A stretch of DNA of 64,000 nt, taken from the NCBI GenBank assembly GCA_947498985.1, contig CANMMF010000004.1, positions 496,001 to 560,000 on the forward strand. The letters are read 5' to 3'. This document shows, piece after piece, positions 9,356 through 19,110 of the stretch. A program made the position numbers and the translations under genes. The DNA is from an uncultured Paracoccaceae bacterium. Lineage in GTDB: Bacteria; Pseudomonadota; Alphaproteobacteria; Rhodobacterales; Rhodobacteraceae. Position 1 is the stretch's first letter, and every line of letters begins with the position of its first letter. A model generated the notes under the pieces. The model saw only the letters and a program-made list of their open reading frames with translations, was not told where the DNA came from and did no database searches.

Positions 9356-10153
9356 ATGCAGCTCAGCATCCGCCATACCACGACCTACAGCTACGACGCG
9401 CCGGTCAGCTACGCGTTGCAGAAGGTGCGCCTGCACCCGCTCAGCTCGTCGGTGCAGACCGTGCAGGGCTGGAGGGTCACAATCGAGGGCGGCAAGATCG
9501 AGGCCGGCTACCGCGATCATTTCGGCAACCACACCGATCTGGTGAGCGCCACGCCGGGCACGCAGAAAATCACCCTCAGCGCCGAAGGCACGGTCGAGAC
9601 ACATGACACGTCGGGCATTCTGGGCCAGGTCTTTGGCCGCGCGCCTCTGTGGCTGTTCCGGCAGCACACCGCCCTGACCGAGGCGGGCGATGCGGTGCGC
9701 CCGCTGAAAGAGGTCGTCGCGGGCGCCGATACCACGCTCAACGGGCTGCACGCGCTGTTGGCACGGATTCTCGACGCGGTGCCCTACACGCTTGGCAAGA
9801 CCGGCACGACCACCACCGCCGAGGATGCGCTGGCCCTGGGTGCAGGCGTCTGTCAGGACCACGCCAATATCTTCATCGCAACCGCGCGCGCCGCGGGTCT
9901 GCCCGCGCGCTATGTCAGCGGCTATCTGATGATGAACGACCGCGTGGACCAGGACGCCAGCCACGCCTGGGCGGAGGTCTATCTGGAGGATCTGGGCTGG
10001 GTCGGGTTCGATGTCTCGAACGGGGTCTCTCCGGATGACCGCTATGTGCGCATCGCCACCGGGCGTGACGCAAATGACGCGGCGCCGATCTCCGGTCTCA
10101 GAATGGGCAACGCCGACGAAGCCTTGATTGTATCTTTACAGATCCAGCAGTAG
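9356..10153 (+). CDS. Transglutaminase-like cysteine protease
   Basis: This 265-residue protein has the bacterial transglutaminase N-terminal beta region (MQLSIRHTTTYSYDAPV), followed by a papain-like core. The likely catalytic triad is visible as Cys in GAGVCQDHANIF, His in DASHAWAEVY and Asp in GWVGFDVSNG. In this operon it is expected to act as a peptidase or amidase rather than a cross-linker. It abuts the alpha-E gene and precedes Anbu by 33 bases. There is no signal peptide, so it should act in the cytoplasm with its neighbours. Its target is unknown. Confidence 0.9.
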   Translation: MQLSIRHTTTYSYDAPVSYALQKVRLHPLSSSVQTVQGWRVTIEGGKIEAGYRDHFGNHTDLVSATPGTQKITLSAEGTVETHDTSGILGQVFGRAPLWLFRQHTALTEAGDAVRPLKEVVAGADTTLNGLHALLARILDAVPYTLGKTGTTTTAEDALALGAGVCQDHANIFIATARAAGLPARYVSGYLMMNDRVDQDASHAWAEVYLEDLGWVGFDVSNGVSPDDRYVRIATGRDANDAAPISGLRMGNADEALIVSLQIQQ

Positions 10154-10186
10154 GACATCGGTGACCCTTCAACGGATTCGCAAAAA

Positions 10187-10918
10187 ATGACCTATTGTGT
10201 TGGCCTGCGGCTGGACCGCGGTCTGGTGTTCATGTCCGACACCCGCACCAATGCCGGTGTCGACAACTTCTCGACCTGCCGAAAGATGTTCAGCTGGTCG
10301 GTGCCCGGCGAGCGCGCGATCACGGTGATGACCGCGGGCAATCTGGCCACCACGCAGGCGATGATCAGCCTGCTCGACGAGCGCACCAAGATTGTCGAGG
10401 ACCGCGATCCCAGCATCCTGCACCAGCCGTCGATGTTCCAGGTCGCGCGGCTGGTCGGACGCACGCTGAAAGAGGTGATCGCCGAAGCCTCGCCGAACGG
10501 GCAAAGCTCTGCCGATCAGTTCAGCGCGTCGGTGATTGTCGGCGGCCAGATCAAGGGCAGCCCGCCGACGATCTTTCTGGTCTATCCGCAGGGCAATTTC
10601 ATCGAGATCAGCGAAGACACCTCTTTCCTCCAGATCGGAGAGGCGAAATACGGCAAGCCGATCCTCGTGCGCGCCTATCAGCCGGAGCTCAGCTTTGAAG
10701 AGGCGGTCACGCTGCTGTTGGTGTCGTTCGATTCCACCGTTCAGTCGAACCTGTCCTGCGGGTTGCCGTTCGATCTGCAGATCTACGAGAATGACAGCTT
10801 CGATGCGGAGCGCAAAACCCGCATCGAAGAGAGCGATCCGATCTATCGCGAGATCACCGGCAACTGGAGCAACGCGCTGAAAGACGCGTTGCACGGTTTG
10901 CCGAAATACAGGTTCTGA
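10187..10918 (+). CDS. Anbu, ancestral beta-subunit proteasome-type peptidase
   Basis: Anbu (also called BPH) is a self-assembling Ntn-hydrolase related to 20S proteasome and HslV subunits. The sequence starts MTYCVGLRLDRG, so removal of Met exposes a catalytic N-terminal Thr. Asp at mature position 17 (MSDTRTN) and a Lys at mature position 32 (CRKM) complete the proteasome-type active site. The 243-residue length suits the family. The need for an N-terminal Thr fixes the start at 10187 even though no good Shine-Dalgarno is seen. It is the last gene of the ATP-grasp, alpha-E and transglutaminase run, the characteristic Anbu neighbourhood. Its physiological substrate is not known. Confidence 0.93.
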   Translation: MTYCVGLRLDRGLVFMSDTRTNAGVDNFSTCRKMFSWSVPGERAITVMTAGNLATTQAMISLLDERTKIVEDRDPSILHQPSMFQVARLVGRTLKEVIAEASPNGQSSADQFSASVIVGGQIKGSPPTIFLVYPQGNFIEISEDTSFLQIGEAKYGKPILVRAYQPELSFEEAVTLLLVSFDSTVQSNLSCGLPFDLQIYENDSFDAERKTRIEESDPIYREITGNWSNALKDALHGLPKYRF

Positions 10919-11340
10919 GCCGTGGCGCGGCGTCGGGACGGCTGATCGCGCGCGGGAATCGGGGCAGCTGACCGACAGGGCCCCGGATCTTGCCCGCCTG
11001 CCCTGCCCGCCCCTTTGAGGACAGTTTGCGACATGCTTTGGTCGCAAACGGATTGCCTGCGCAAATCGCAGGCCGGGCGGCACAATCCCTGTCCGTAGAG
11101 CGACAGGGTCAGGCGCAACCCTGAGCGGAATACCCGGAATAATTTTCTTGCTTTGCCTCCAAAAACTGGCACGGTCTCCCGATCGGGGGCGCGGCACCGG
11201 AATGTGCGACACGTCGCTCTGCCGCCCCCTTTGGCGGGCCCGGGCGGTTCAAAGACGCCCGCCGCCGACCGGCCGATCCCGGCCCAACAACAGATCGCCC
11301 GCCGAACGGGTGTCATTGCTTTGAACCCGGGAGGACATCC
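10919..11340. other. Intergenic region before the SBP56-family gene
   Basis: This 422-base gap has no open frame that resembles a protein and no RNA gene that could be recognised. It should contain the promoter for 11341. The only clear signal is the ribosome site GGGAGGA just before the ATG. Confidence 0.5.
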
Positions 11341-12738
11341 ATGAATCTCAGACCAGACCCCACATTCCACGCATCCCCCAAGCTTGCCATGCAGGCGCCG
11401 GTGGAAAACTACGCCTTTACCGTCATGCTGAGCCCCGACGGCGCGCAATCGGACGGCATCGCCGTGGTCGACCTCAAGCCCGACAGCGACACCTACGGGC
11501 AGATCGTGCATCAGGTGATCGTGCCCAACAAGGGGGACGAATTTCACCATTTCGGCTGGAACGCCTGTTCCTCGTCGCTGTCGCCGCTTTCGGGGCATGC
11601 GTTTCTGGAGCGCCGCTATCTGATCGTGCCGGGCATCCGGTCCTCGCGGATCTACATCATCGATGTGAAAGAGCCGTTGGAGGCAAAGATCCACAAGATC
11701 ATCGAACCCGAAGAGGTGTTTGAAAAGACAGGCTATTCGCGCCCCCACACGATCCATTGCGGGCCCGAGGGCATCTATGTCTCGACGCTGGGCGGCGGCG
11801 GGCCGGACGGCACCGACGGGCCTCCGGGCATCTTCATCATGGATTGCGAAACCTTCGAGATCATCGGCCAGTACGAGATGGACCGGGGCGAACAGGACAA
11901 GCATTACGATTTCTGGTGGAATCTGCCGCAGGATTACATGGTCAGCTCCGAATGGGGTCTGCCGCCGCAATTCGAAGGCGGTCTCGTGCCCGACGACCTG
12001 CTGAGCAACAAATACGGCCACAAGATCCATTTCTGGGACCTGCGCGCCCGCAAGAACATCCAGACCATCGACCTGGGAGAAAACCACCAGATGGCGCTGG
12101 AGATCCGGCCGGCGCATGATCCGACCAAATCCTACGGCTTCTGCGGCGTGGTGGTGGACACCACCAACCTGCAAGGCTCGATCTTCACCTGGTGGCGCGA
12201 CGACGATGGCACCTGGCAGGCCAAGAAAACCATCACCATCGACCCGCGCCCCGAAGAGGCCGAGAACCTGCCGCCGCTTTTGCAGGGCTTTGGCGCGGTG
12301 CCGCCGCTGGTGACCGATATCGATCTCAGCCTCGATGACAAGTATCTCTACGTCGCTTGCTGGGGTCTGGGCGAGATGCATCAATACGATGTCTCGGACC
12401 CGATGAACCCGGTGCTGGCCGGCAAGGTCGAGATCGGCGGCATCGCGCGCGGCGCCGCGCACCCCAACGGCAAACCCTTTGCCTACGGGCCGCAGATGGT
12501 CGAGGTCAGCCGCGACGGCAAGCGGGTTTACTGGACCAACTCGCTCTATTCCACCTGGGACGACCAGTTCTATCCCGACGATGAAGGCGGTCAGATGGTG
12601 ATGGCGCGCAATGACGAGAACGGCTTTGCGCTCGATCCGGATTTCTACATCGACTTCCCGGAGGGCATGCGCTCGCACCAGATCCGTCTGGAAGGCGGCG
12701 ATTGCTCCACCGACAGCTTCTGTTACCCCTCTGCCTGA
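11341..12738 (+). CDS. SBP56 (selenium-binding protein) family, candidate methanethiol oxidase
   Basis: This 465-residue beta-propeller protein belongs to the SBP56 family. Bacterial members such as MtoX oxidise methanethiol to formaldehyde, H2S and H2O2. Family signatures are HHFGWNACSSS near residue 75, SRPHTIHCGPEGIYVSTLG near 137, YDFWWNLP, SSEWGLP, CWGLGEMHQYDVSDP, and the end GGDCSTDSFCYPSA. Histidine-rich and cysteine motifs expected for metal binding are retained. There is no obvious Sec signal, whereas the characterised Hyphomicrobium enzyme is periplasmic, so location and activity here are uncertain. It has a good ribosome site and is followed three bases later by a membrane protein gene. 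Confidence 0.88.
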   Translation: MNLRPDPTFHASPKLAMQAPVENYAFTVMLSPDGAQSDGIAVVDLKPDSDTYGQIVHQVIVPNKGDEFHHFGWNACSSSLSPLSGHAFLERRYLIVPGIRSSRIYIIDVKEPLEAKIHKIIEPEEVFEKTGYSRPHTIHCGPEGIYVSTLGGGGPDGTDGPPGIFIMDCETFEIIGQYEMDRGEQDKHYDFWWNLPQDYMVSSEWGLPPQFEGGLVPDDLLSNKYGHKIHFWDLRARKNIQTIDLGENHQMALEIRPAHDPTKSYGFCGVVVDTTNLQGSIFTWWRDDDGTWQAKKTITIDPRPEEAENLPPLLQGFGAVPPLVTDIDLSLDDKYLYVACWGLGEMHQYDVSDPMNPVLAGKVEIGGIARGAAHPNGKPFAYGPQMVEVSRDGKRVYWTNSLYSTWDDQFYPDDEGGQMVMARNDENGFALDPDFYIDFPEGMRSHQIRLEGGDCSTDSFCYPSA

Positions 12739-12741
12739 CGC

Positions 12742-13410
12742 GTGACGGAAACAGCAACGCAGGCGGCCCTTTGGTGGGCCGTCGTTTTTTCCGGCGTCTA
12801 TCACGGCATCAACCCCGGCATGGGCTGGCCGCTTGCGGTATCCGCGGCGCTGATGGAGCGGCGCGTGGCGGCCCTGCCGCGCGCGCTGGGGCTGCTGGCG
12901 GGCGGGCATTTCCTCGCAATGATCGTGATCCTGCTGCCGTTCTCGCTGATGCTTTTCCTTGTCGAATGGGAGGTGCAGATCCGCATCGGCGCCGGGCTGC
13001 TGGTGGTGGCGATGGGGATCTACCTGCTGATCAACCGCCGCCATCCCAAGGCGCTGGCGCGGGTGCATCCGGCACGGCTCGCCTTCTGGTCGTTTCTGGC
13101 GGCGATGGCGCATGGCGCGGGGTTGATGCTGGTGCCGATTTTCCTTGGCATCTGCGCCATCGCACCCGACGACACCGGCCATCTCGCGGCAGAGGCGCTG
13201 ATGGGCAGCAATGTCGCCACCGCCTTTCTGGTCGCCGCCGCCCACACCGCCGCGATGACCCTTGCGGGCGGGGCGATCGCGACGGTGATCTACCTGTGGC
13301 TGGGGCTCCGGTTCCTGTCGCGCACCTGGTTCAACCTCGATCTGGTCTGGGCGCTGAGCCTGATCGCCGTCGGGCTATTCGGCATCCAGTCTGCCTATTT
13401 CGGCCATTGA
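12742..13410 (+). CDS. Polytopic membrane protein of unknown function
   Basis: This 222-residue protein has about six hydrophobic segments, at roughly 8-30, 45-65, 78-92, 105-130, 145-175 and 195-215. It has a conspicuous first-helix motif YHGINPGMGW. HG-x-x-P-type motifs occur in several transporter families, but no family can be named safely. The start is GTG at 12742, three bases after the SBP56-family stop, so the two genes are very likely co-transcribed. A transport or electron-transfer role linked to the upstream enzyme is only a guess. It converges on the RND pump gene at 13432. Confidence 0.75.
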   Translation: MTETATQAALWWAVVFSGVYHGINPGMGWPLAVSAALMERRVAALPRALGLLAGGHFLAMIVILLPFSLMLFLVEWEVQIRIGAGLLVVAMGIYLLINRRHPKALARVHPARLAFWSFLAAMAHGAGLMLVPIFLGICAIAPDDTGHLAAEALMGSNVATAFLVAAAHTAAMTLAGGAIATVIYLWLGLRFLSRTWFNLDLVWALSLIAVGLFGIQSAYFGH

Positions 13411-13431
13411 TCGCGCGGAGTGGGCTTTCGC

Positions 13432-16400
13432 CTATTCCGCCGCCAAGGCGCCCTCCGGCAGGTCTTCGGGCTCCGGCGCGCGCAGGCACAGGCGCAGGAG
13501 AGGCGGCACCGTCAGGAGCGTCAGGAAGGCCGACATCGAAAGGCCGCCCACCACCACGGCCCCCAGACCCCGGTAAAGCTCCGAGCCTTCGCCGGGGAAC
13601 ACCACCAGCGGCAACATGCCCCCGATGGAGGTGAGCGTTGACATGAAGATCGGGCGGATGCGGTTGCGCGTCGCCTCCTCGATGGCGTCAATGGGCGCCA
13701 TCCGGTCATAGCGCAGATGATAGAGCGACTGATGCACGATCAGGATCGCGTTGTTGACCACGATGCCGACGAGGATCACAAACCCCAGCAGCGTCAGCAT
13801 GTCGAGCGGTTGCGCCTGAAAGAGGTTGAGCAGCGCGAGCCCCCCGACCCCGCCCGCCGCCGCCACCGGGACCGAGATCAGGATCACCAGCGGCAGCACG
13901 AAGGATTCAAAAAGCACCGCCATCACCAGAAAGACGATCACCAGCGCCACCAGCAGGTTGATCTGAATGGCATTCCACGTCTGGCTGAGCTGGTCGGCGG
14001 TGCCCGAGACCGAAAGACGCACGCCTTCGGGCAAGCCGCTTTCCGAGATCGGCGCGACCACCTCGGTCTCCAGCAACTCAACCGCCGCCTCCAGCGGCAG
14101 CGCGTCCGAGGGGCGCACCTCGAGCGTCACGGTGCGCAGCCGGTCGCGGTGCCGGATCTCGGTGGGGCCCGCGGTGACAACCACATCGGCCAGCGCAGAG
14201 ACCGGCACGATCTCGCCCGACGGGGTGACCACCGGAAAGCGGCCCACATCCTGCGTGCGCTGACCCGACATCAGCGTCGGATCGCCTTTCAGCACCAGGT
14301 TCACGCGTTCTGCGCCGACGGTGATTTCCGCCACCCGCAGCCCGTCATTGAAGGCGTCCACCGTAGCCGCCAGCGCCGAGGCGTCGAGCCCGGCATCGGC
14401 CAGCCGCAGCCGGTCGGGGATCAGCCGCACTTCGGGCGCGCCAAGCTCGAGCCCCGGGATCGGGCGGAACTGGTGTCCTTCGGAGCGCGGCAAAAGCCCC
14501 GCGACCATGCCCGCGGCGCGCCCCGCCACCGCGAGGATCTCGTCGAGATCCTGGCCCGAGACGTTGAGCTCGATGGTGCGGCCGCCACCGACCCCGCGGC
14601 CAAAAAGCGAGGGCTGGGTCATGAAGCCGAACGTGCCGGGCTCGGCAAAGATCGGGCGCGACAGCACCGGGATCAGATCACCCGCGCGCGCGCCGTCCAC
14701 CGCCGCCGCACCGACAAAGGAATTGCCGGGTGTGGCCACAAAGAAAAAGCTGTCGATGGCAGGTGTGCCGCTGTCGGTCTCCAGCGCCGGGGCGGCCTCC
14801 CAGAGCGGGCGGGCCACGCCCTCGATGCGCTCGGCGATGGTTTCGGTGGTGTCGAGATTGTAGCCCGGCGGCGGGATGATCAGGCCAAAGACGAGGTTGC
14901 GGTTGCCTTCGGGCAGGTATTCCAGACGCGGCAGGAAAGCCCATGTGGCCACCGCCGCGCCGCCCGCGATGAGCGCGACCATCGCCAGCCCCACGGTGCG
15001 AAACCGCACCGTCAGGCGCACATAGGCCATGACCGCCGCCCGGAAGGTCGAGGCCGCGTGATCGATGCCCCAGAGCCGCAGCGTTGTCTGGGTGCCGTCC
15101 CTGAGCAGGCGCGAGGCCAGCGCCGGGATCACCGTGACCGCCACCAGCAGCGACAACAGCACCGACACCGAGATAGCCACCGCGATGTCGCGGAAAAGCT
15201 GCCCGGCCTCCAGCTGCATGACCAGCACCGGTACAAAGACCAGCACCGTGGTCAGCGCCGACACCAGGATCGCCCCCCAGACCTGCCGCGCGCCCTCATA
15301 AGACGCCTCGCGCCTTGAGAGGCCTTTTTCGCGCAACCGGTAGATGTTTTCGAGCACCACGATAGCCGCGTCGACGATCATGCCCACCGCAAAGGCGATG
15401 CCCGCAAGCGAGATCACGTTGAGCGTGCGCCCGGTCGCCGCCATCGCCACGAAGGTTGCGACAATCGACACCGGGATGGCCAGCGATACCACCAGCGTGG
15501 CGCGCGGGCTGCGCAGGAAGAGCATCAGGATCGTTGCCGCCAGCACCCCGCCGATCCAGATATTCTGGATCACGAGGTCAATGGCGCCCTGGATATAGAC
15601 CGTTTCGTCATAGACCTGGCGCATGCGCAGGTTCTGCTCGGCCACCGGCCCGGCCTCGAGCTCCGACAGCGTCAGGCGCACCTCTTCCATGGTCTCGATC
15701 ACGTTGGCGCCGGGTTCGCGAACGATGTTGAACGCCAGCCCCGGCTCGCCGCGAAACCGCAGCCGCGCGGTGGGATCCTGATAGGCAAAGGAGACATCCG
15801 CGATGTCCGACACCCGCAACCGCCCCGCCGATCCATTGGCGATGTCGGAGCGCACGACCACCGAGCGGATCGCCTCCACGGTGTTGAGGTTGCCCTCCGC
15901 GCGCACCACGTAGCGCCGCTTGCCCTCGTCCACGTCCCCCGCCGAAAGCGAGATGTTCTCGCGACGCAGGGTCGAGACGATGTCGGGCACGGTGAGGCCG
16001 AAGGTGGCCATGCGGCGCGGGTCGATCACGATCTGCAACTCGCGGGTGACGCCGCCAAAGACATTGACCGCCGAGACGCCCTCGATGCGTTCCAGCCGGT
16101 CCTGCACCACATCCTCGAGGAAATCGCCATAGGTGGGCATGGCGCGGGTGTTGCCCTCGCCCGCGCGCAGGATCACCCAGGCGATGGCGCTGTCATCGGC
16201 GCCGGAGGTGTCGAGCGACGGCTCCGAGGCCTCGTCGGGGTAGCCCGACACCCGGTCGAGCCGGTTGGAAACCAGCAGCAGCGTCTGGCTCATGTCGGTG
16301 CCGATGGAGAACTCCAGCGTGACGGAGGCCTGCCCGGTGCGCGAGCGCGACGTCATGAGCTCGAGCCCGTCGAGCCCGCGCAACGCCTCTTCCTGCGGGT

Positions 16401-16593
16401 TGACGATCTCGCGCTCGACCTCGGCGGGGGCAGCGCCGGGCCAGACGGTGGAGACCACGACGATGGGTTTGCGCACATCGGGCGCCAGCTGGATAGGGAT
16501 GCGCGACACCGCGATGAGGCCGAAAAGCACCGCCATGATCACCGCCGCCAGAACCGCCACGGGCCGGTCAATCGCAAGCCGGATCGGGTTCAT
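13432..16593 (-). CDS. RND-family efflux permease (AcrB/HAE1-like)
   Basis: This 1053-residue inner-membrane pump has the standard RND plan: one N-terminal helix (residues 10-30), a large periplasmic loop with WPGAAPAEVE, a block of helices at about 330-520 with the proton-relay aspartate region GMIVDAAIVVLEN near 395, a second periplasmic loop, and a final helix block with GIVVNNAILIVHQ. It exports drugs or other hydrophobic compounds by proton antiport. It overlaps the upstream adaptor gene by one base (TGATG), so the two are a unit. No outer-membrane channel gene is present here, so a shared TolC-like protein is implied. The substrate is unknown. Confidence 0.93.
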   Translation of the reverse strand: MNPIRLAIDRPVAVLAAVIMAVLFGLIAVSRIPIQLAPDVRKPIVVVSTVWPGAAPAEVEREIVNPQEEALRGLDGLELMTSRSRTGQASVTLEFSIGTDMSQTLLLVSNRLDRVSGYPDEASEPSLDTSGADDSAIAWVILRAGEGNTRAMPTYGDFLEDVVQDRLERIEGVSAVNVFGGVTRELQIVIDPRRMATFGLTVPDIVSTLRRENISLSAGDVDEGKRRYVVRAEGNLNTVEAIRSVVVRSDIANGSAGRLRVSDIADVSFAYQDPTARLRFRGEPGLAFNIVREPGANVIETMEEVRLTLSELEAGPVAEQNLRMRQVYDETVYIQGAIDLVIQNIWIGGVLAATILMLFLRSPRATLVVSLAIPVSIVATFVAMAATGRTLNVISLAGIAFAVGMIVDAAIVVLENIYRLREKGLSRREASYEGARQVWGAILVSALTTVLVFVPVLVMQLEAGQLFRDIAVAISVSVLLSLLVAVTVIPALASRLLRDGTQTTLRLWGIDHAASTFRAAVMAYVRLTVRFRTVGLAMVALIAGGAAVATWAFLPRLEYLPEGNRNLVFGLIIPPPGYNLDTTETIAERIEGVARPLWEAAPALETDSGTPAIDSFFFVATPGNSFVGAAAVDGARAGDLIPVLSRPIFAEPGTFGFMTQPSLFGRGVGGGRTIELNVSGQDLDEILAVAGRAAGMVAGLLPRSEGHQFRPIPGLELGAPEVRLIPDRLRLADAGLDASALAATVDAFNDGLRVAEITVGAERVNLVLKGDPTLMSGQRTQDVGRFPVVTPSGEIVPVSALADVVVTAGPTEIRHRDRLRTVTLEVRPSDALPLEAAVELLETEVVAPISESGLPEGVRLSVSGTADQLSQTWNAIQINLLVALVIVFLVMAVLFESFVLPLVILISVPVAAAGGVGGLALLNLFQAQPLDMLTLLGFVILVGIVVNNAILIVHQSLYHLRYDRMAPIDAIEEATRNRIRPIFMSTLTSIGGMLPLVVFPGEGSELYRGLGAVVVGGLSMSAFLTLLTVPPLLRLCLRAPEPEDLPEGALAAE

Positions 16594-17810
16594 CAGTTGG
16601 TCTCCTCGCCGCCGCTTTCGGCTGCTTTGGCCCGGTCCGGGCTTGCGGGGGCGGCTTCGGCCTCTGCCTTTGCGCCCGCCGTATCGGCGCCACCTGCCGC
16701 TTTGCCCGGCGGGCCGCCCGGCCCACCCATCGCGGCGACATCCTGCCCCGGGCGCAGCCGTTCGTTGCCGCGTGTGACCACCACGTCGCCTTCGCCGAGG
16801 CCCGAGACCACCTCGAACCGGTCGCCCACCGCCAGCCCCACCTCGACACTGCGCGGCTGCGCCTTGCCCTCCTCCACCACAAAGACCGACCAGCCGCCGC
16901 GGGCCTGAACGAGCGCGTCCTTGGGCACCGTCAGCAGATCACGCGGGGCGTCGATGGGGATCATCACGGTGACCGACTGCCCCACCGCCGTGGTGCGGGT
17001 CCGGGCCAGATGCGGCGATGAAAACCGCACCGGCCGGGTCCGCGTCGCCGCGGTCTCAACCGGCAGCAGGGCGCGCACGGTGGCGGTGAAATCCGCGCCG
17101 GATTCTGCCCGGGCCGTGACCTCGAGCCCCGGGCTCAGCACGTCGATATAGCGCGCCGGGACGCTGGCCTCGATCTCGAGCGTGCTGGTGTCGAGCAGCC
17201 GCAGCACGGCGCCGCCGCTCTGGATATATTCGCCTGGATTCACAAGCACTTCGAGGACAACGCCGTCAAAGGGCGCGGGGATGGTCGCGCGCTCCAGCCG
17301 GTAGCGCGCCTCGGCCTGGGCAGCCTGGGCGACGGCCAGCCGCGCCTCGGCCTCGGCGATCTGCTGCTCGGTCTCCAGCACTTGCGATTGCGCGTCATCG
17401 AAGCGACCGCCGGAAAAGGACGCGGTGTCGCGCAGCGCGTCGATCCGGTTGAAGGTGAGCCGCGCGGATTCGGCCCGTGCCTGCGCCACACCCAGCCCGG
17501 CTTCGGCCACCGAGACCTCCGCATCGGCGCGGCGCAGAAGGATCGAAAGAAGCTCCGTGTCGAGCATCACCAGAGGTGCCCCGGCTTCGATGAAATCGCC
17601 TTCGACCGCGTTGACCTGCTGCACGCTGCCGGAGACGCGCGCGGCGACCTCGCCGTCCCGCGCGGTCACCACCTCGGCAAAGATCGGCACGGTCTCGGCG
17701 AGCCTGCGGATCTCCACCGTTTCGACCCCGACTGCCGACGGGCCCCGCTGCGCGGCAGCCGGAGACGCGAGCAGCATCGCGATCAGCGCAAGTTTCACGG
17801 CGTGCCACAT
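16593..17810 (-). CDS. RND efflux periplasmic adaptor (membrane fusion protein)
   Basis: This 405-residue protein links the RND pump at 13432-16593 to an outer-membrane channel. It has an N-terminal signal peptide (MWHAVKLALIAMLLASPAAAQ), a biotinyl-lipoyl-like half-motif (GDFIEAGAPLVMLD) near 75, a helical hairpin at about 85-160, the second half-motif (FDGVVLEVLVNPGEYIQSGG) at about 180-200, and a beta-barrel and membrane-proximal region after it. The C-terminus is low-complexity and rich in Ala, Gly, Glu and Lys, which is unusual but probably disordered. GAGGAG just before its stop serves as the ribosome site of the pump gene. Confidence 0.92.
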   Translation of the reverse strand: MWHAVKLALIAMLLASPAAAQRGPSAVGVETVEIRRLAETVPIFAEVVTARDGEVAARVSGSVQQVNAVEGDFIEAGAPLVMLDTELLSILLRRADAEVSVAEAGLGVAQARAESARLTFNRIDALRDTASFSGGRFDDAQSQVLETEQQIAEAEARLAVAQAAQAEARYRLERATIPAPFDGVVLEVLVNPGEYIQSGGAVLRLLDTSTLEIEASVPARYIDVLSPGLEVTARAESGADFTATVRALLPVETAATRTRPVRFSSPHLARTRTTAVGQSVTVMIPIDAPRDLLTVPKDALVQARGGWSVFVVEEGKAQPRSVEVGLAVGDRFEVVSGLGEGDVVVTRGNERLRPGQDVAAMGGPGGPPGKAAGGADTAGAKAEAEAAPASPDRAKAAESGGEETN

Positions 17811-18084
17811 GTCAGACCCTCACTTCTTCGGCCATGACATAGAGCGGTTTTCCACAGGGAACATGGTCAGAGCCGTGGATGCCGGGGTCGGGCCTCCGTC
17901 TCACACGCAAAGGTGATGGATTCCGCACGGCATCGCCGGGTCGTCGATCCTGACGCGGGGGCAGTTTGCCTGGCAGAACCGTGCCCCCCGCCACAAGGCC
18001 GCCGGACAGCAAACGAGCCGGTCAACGCCACGCGTCGGACCGGCTCGGGGATGGCTCGGATATCACGCCGTCAGGCGTGGCGGA

Positions 18085-18918
18085 TCACTCTGCGGCGCTG
18101 GCAACCTGGCGGGCCTGCAGCCGGCTCAGTTCCCGGTCGAACGCCACGCCGGTGGGCGTCAGGCTCAGATCGTCTCTCACCAGGTGAAGCTCCGGCGTCT
18201 CGCCGCCCCAGTCATAAGGGTTGGCGGCAAACCAGGCATGCCGTTCCACGAAATCCAGACCTTCCATCATCCGGATTGCGCCGCGGACAAACTCGGCGTT
18301 CTGTTCGAAAGTGATGTCGCCGGGGTTGCTCCAGTCGATATAGGCAAATTCAGTCACCCAGATCGGGCGCTGATATTCGGCATGGACCGCGCGCAGCCAG
18401 CGGCGGAATTCGAGAATGTCGCCGTTGGTCGAATAGTAATGCACCGCCATGAAATCGACGCGCAGCCCGCGCGCCTCCACCTCGTTCATGAATTTGCGCT
18501 GCCAGGACTTCCGGCCCAGCGTGCCGCCGCGTGTGGTGGCGGGGCTGCCAAGGCGGATGCCGCGCTCTTCGAGCTGCGGCCAGAGATCCGCGGCCCGCTC
18601 CACCGAAATCTTGTGGGTGCCGTCGGGCTCGTTGAAGCCCAGCATCGCGTGCACCGGCAGGGTCGACAGGATCGGCTTGTCGATATCGGATTCGTTATGC
18701 ACCATCGGCACAAACTCCACCGACCGTGTGTGGCCGGATTTGGAGTAGATCTGGTCCATACGCCAATTGTAGTACCAGCCGAGGGCGGGCGTTTCTTCGA
18801 TCCACCCCAGCATGGTGTATCGGGAGTTCTCCCAGGCGCCGATACCGGCTTTCTGGGCGTCTGCTGTTCCAGTCATCATGATCAAGGCCATTACTGTTGC
18901 AAGAAGTCGCATAATCAT
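18085..18918 (-). CDS. Secreted glycoside hydrolase, GH128-like (Asl1-type beta-1,3-glucanase fold)
   Basis: This 277-residue protein has a signal peptide (cleavage near TADA/Q at residue 21) and resembles the Asl1/GH128 family of endo-beta-1,3-glucanases. The probable acid/base is Glu97 in MLGFNEPDG and the nucleophile is Glu190 in WVTEF. DFMAVHYY and HAWFAANPYDWGG also fit the TIM-barrel family. A ribosome site GAGGGA precedes the ATG. It lies at the edge of a region with a GT2 polysaccharide synthase, sugar-nucleotide enzymes and another glycoside hydrolase, so it may trim or release the exported polymer. The exact substrate linkage cannot be read from sequence alone. Confidence 0.8.
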   Translation of the reverse strand: MIMRLLATVMALIMMTGTADAQKAGIGAWENSRYTMLGWIEETPALGWYYNWRMDQIYSKSGHTRSVEFVPMVHNESDIDKPILSTLPVHAMLGFNEPDGTHKISVERAADLWPQLEERGIRLGSPATTRGGTLGRKSWQRKFMNEVEARGLRVDFMAVHYYSTNGDILEFRRWLRAVHAEYQRPIWVTEFAYIDWSNPGDITFEQNAEFVRGAIRMMEGLDFVERHAWFAANPYDWGGETPELHLVRDDLSLTPTGVAFDRELSRLQARQVASAAE

Positions 18919-19110
18919 TTGACGGTTCCCTCACCAAAGCGTTTGGCCACCGCGCGCTGCGGTGGGTCGGGCTGACGATATGGGCGGATGTCGGTAAAAC
19001 TGCGGCGCAATAATGCAGGAAACGTGGACTCTCGGCCTGCTCTGTGCCAGAATCGCCTTACGTACTGGTATTTATAGAAAATTCTCTAGTTTTGTCCCCG
19101 GGGGGAATAG

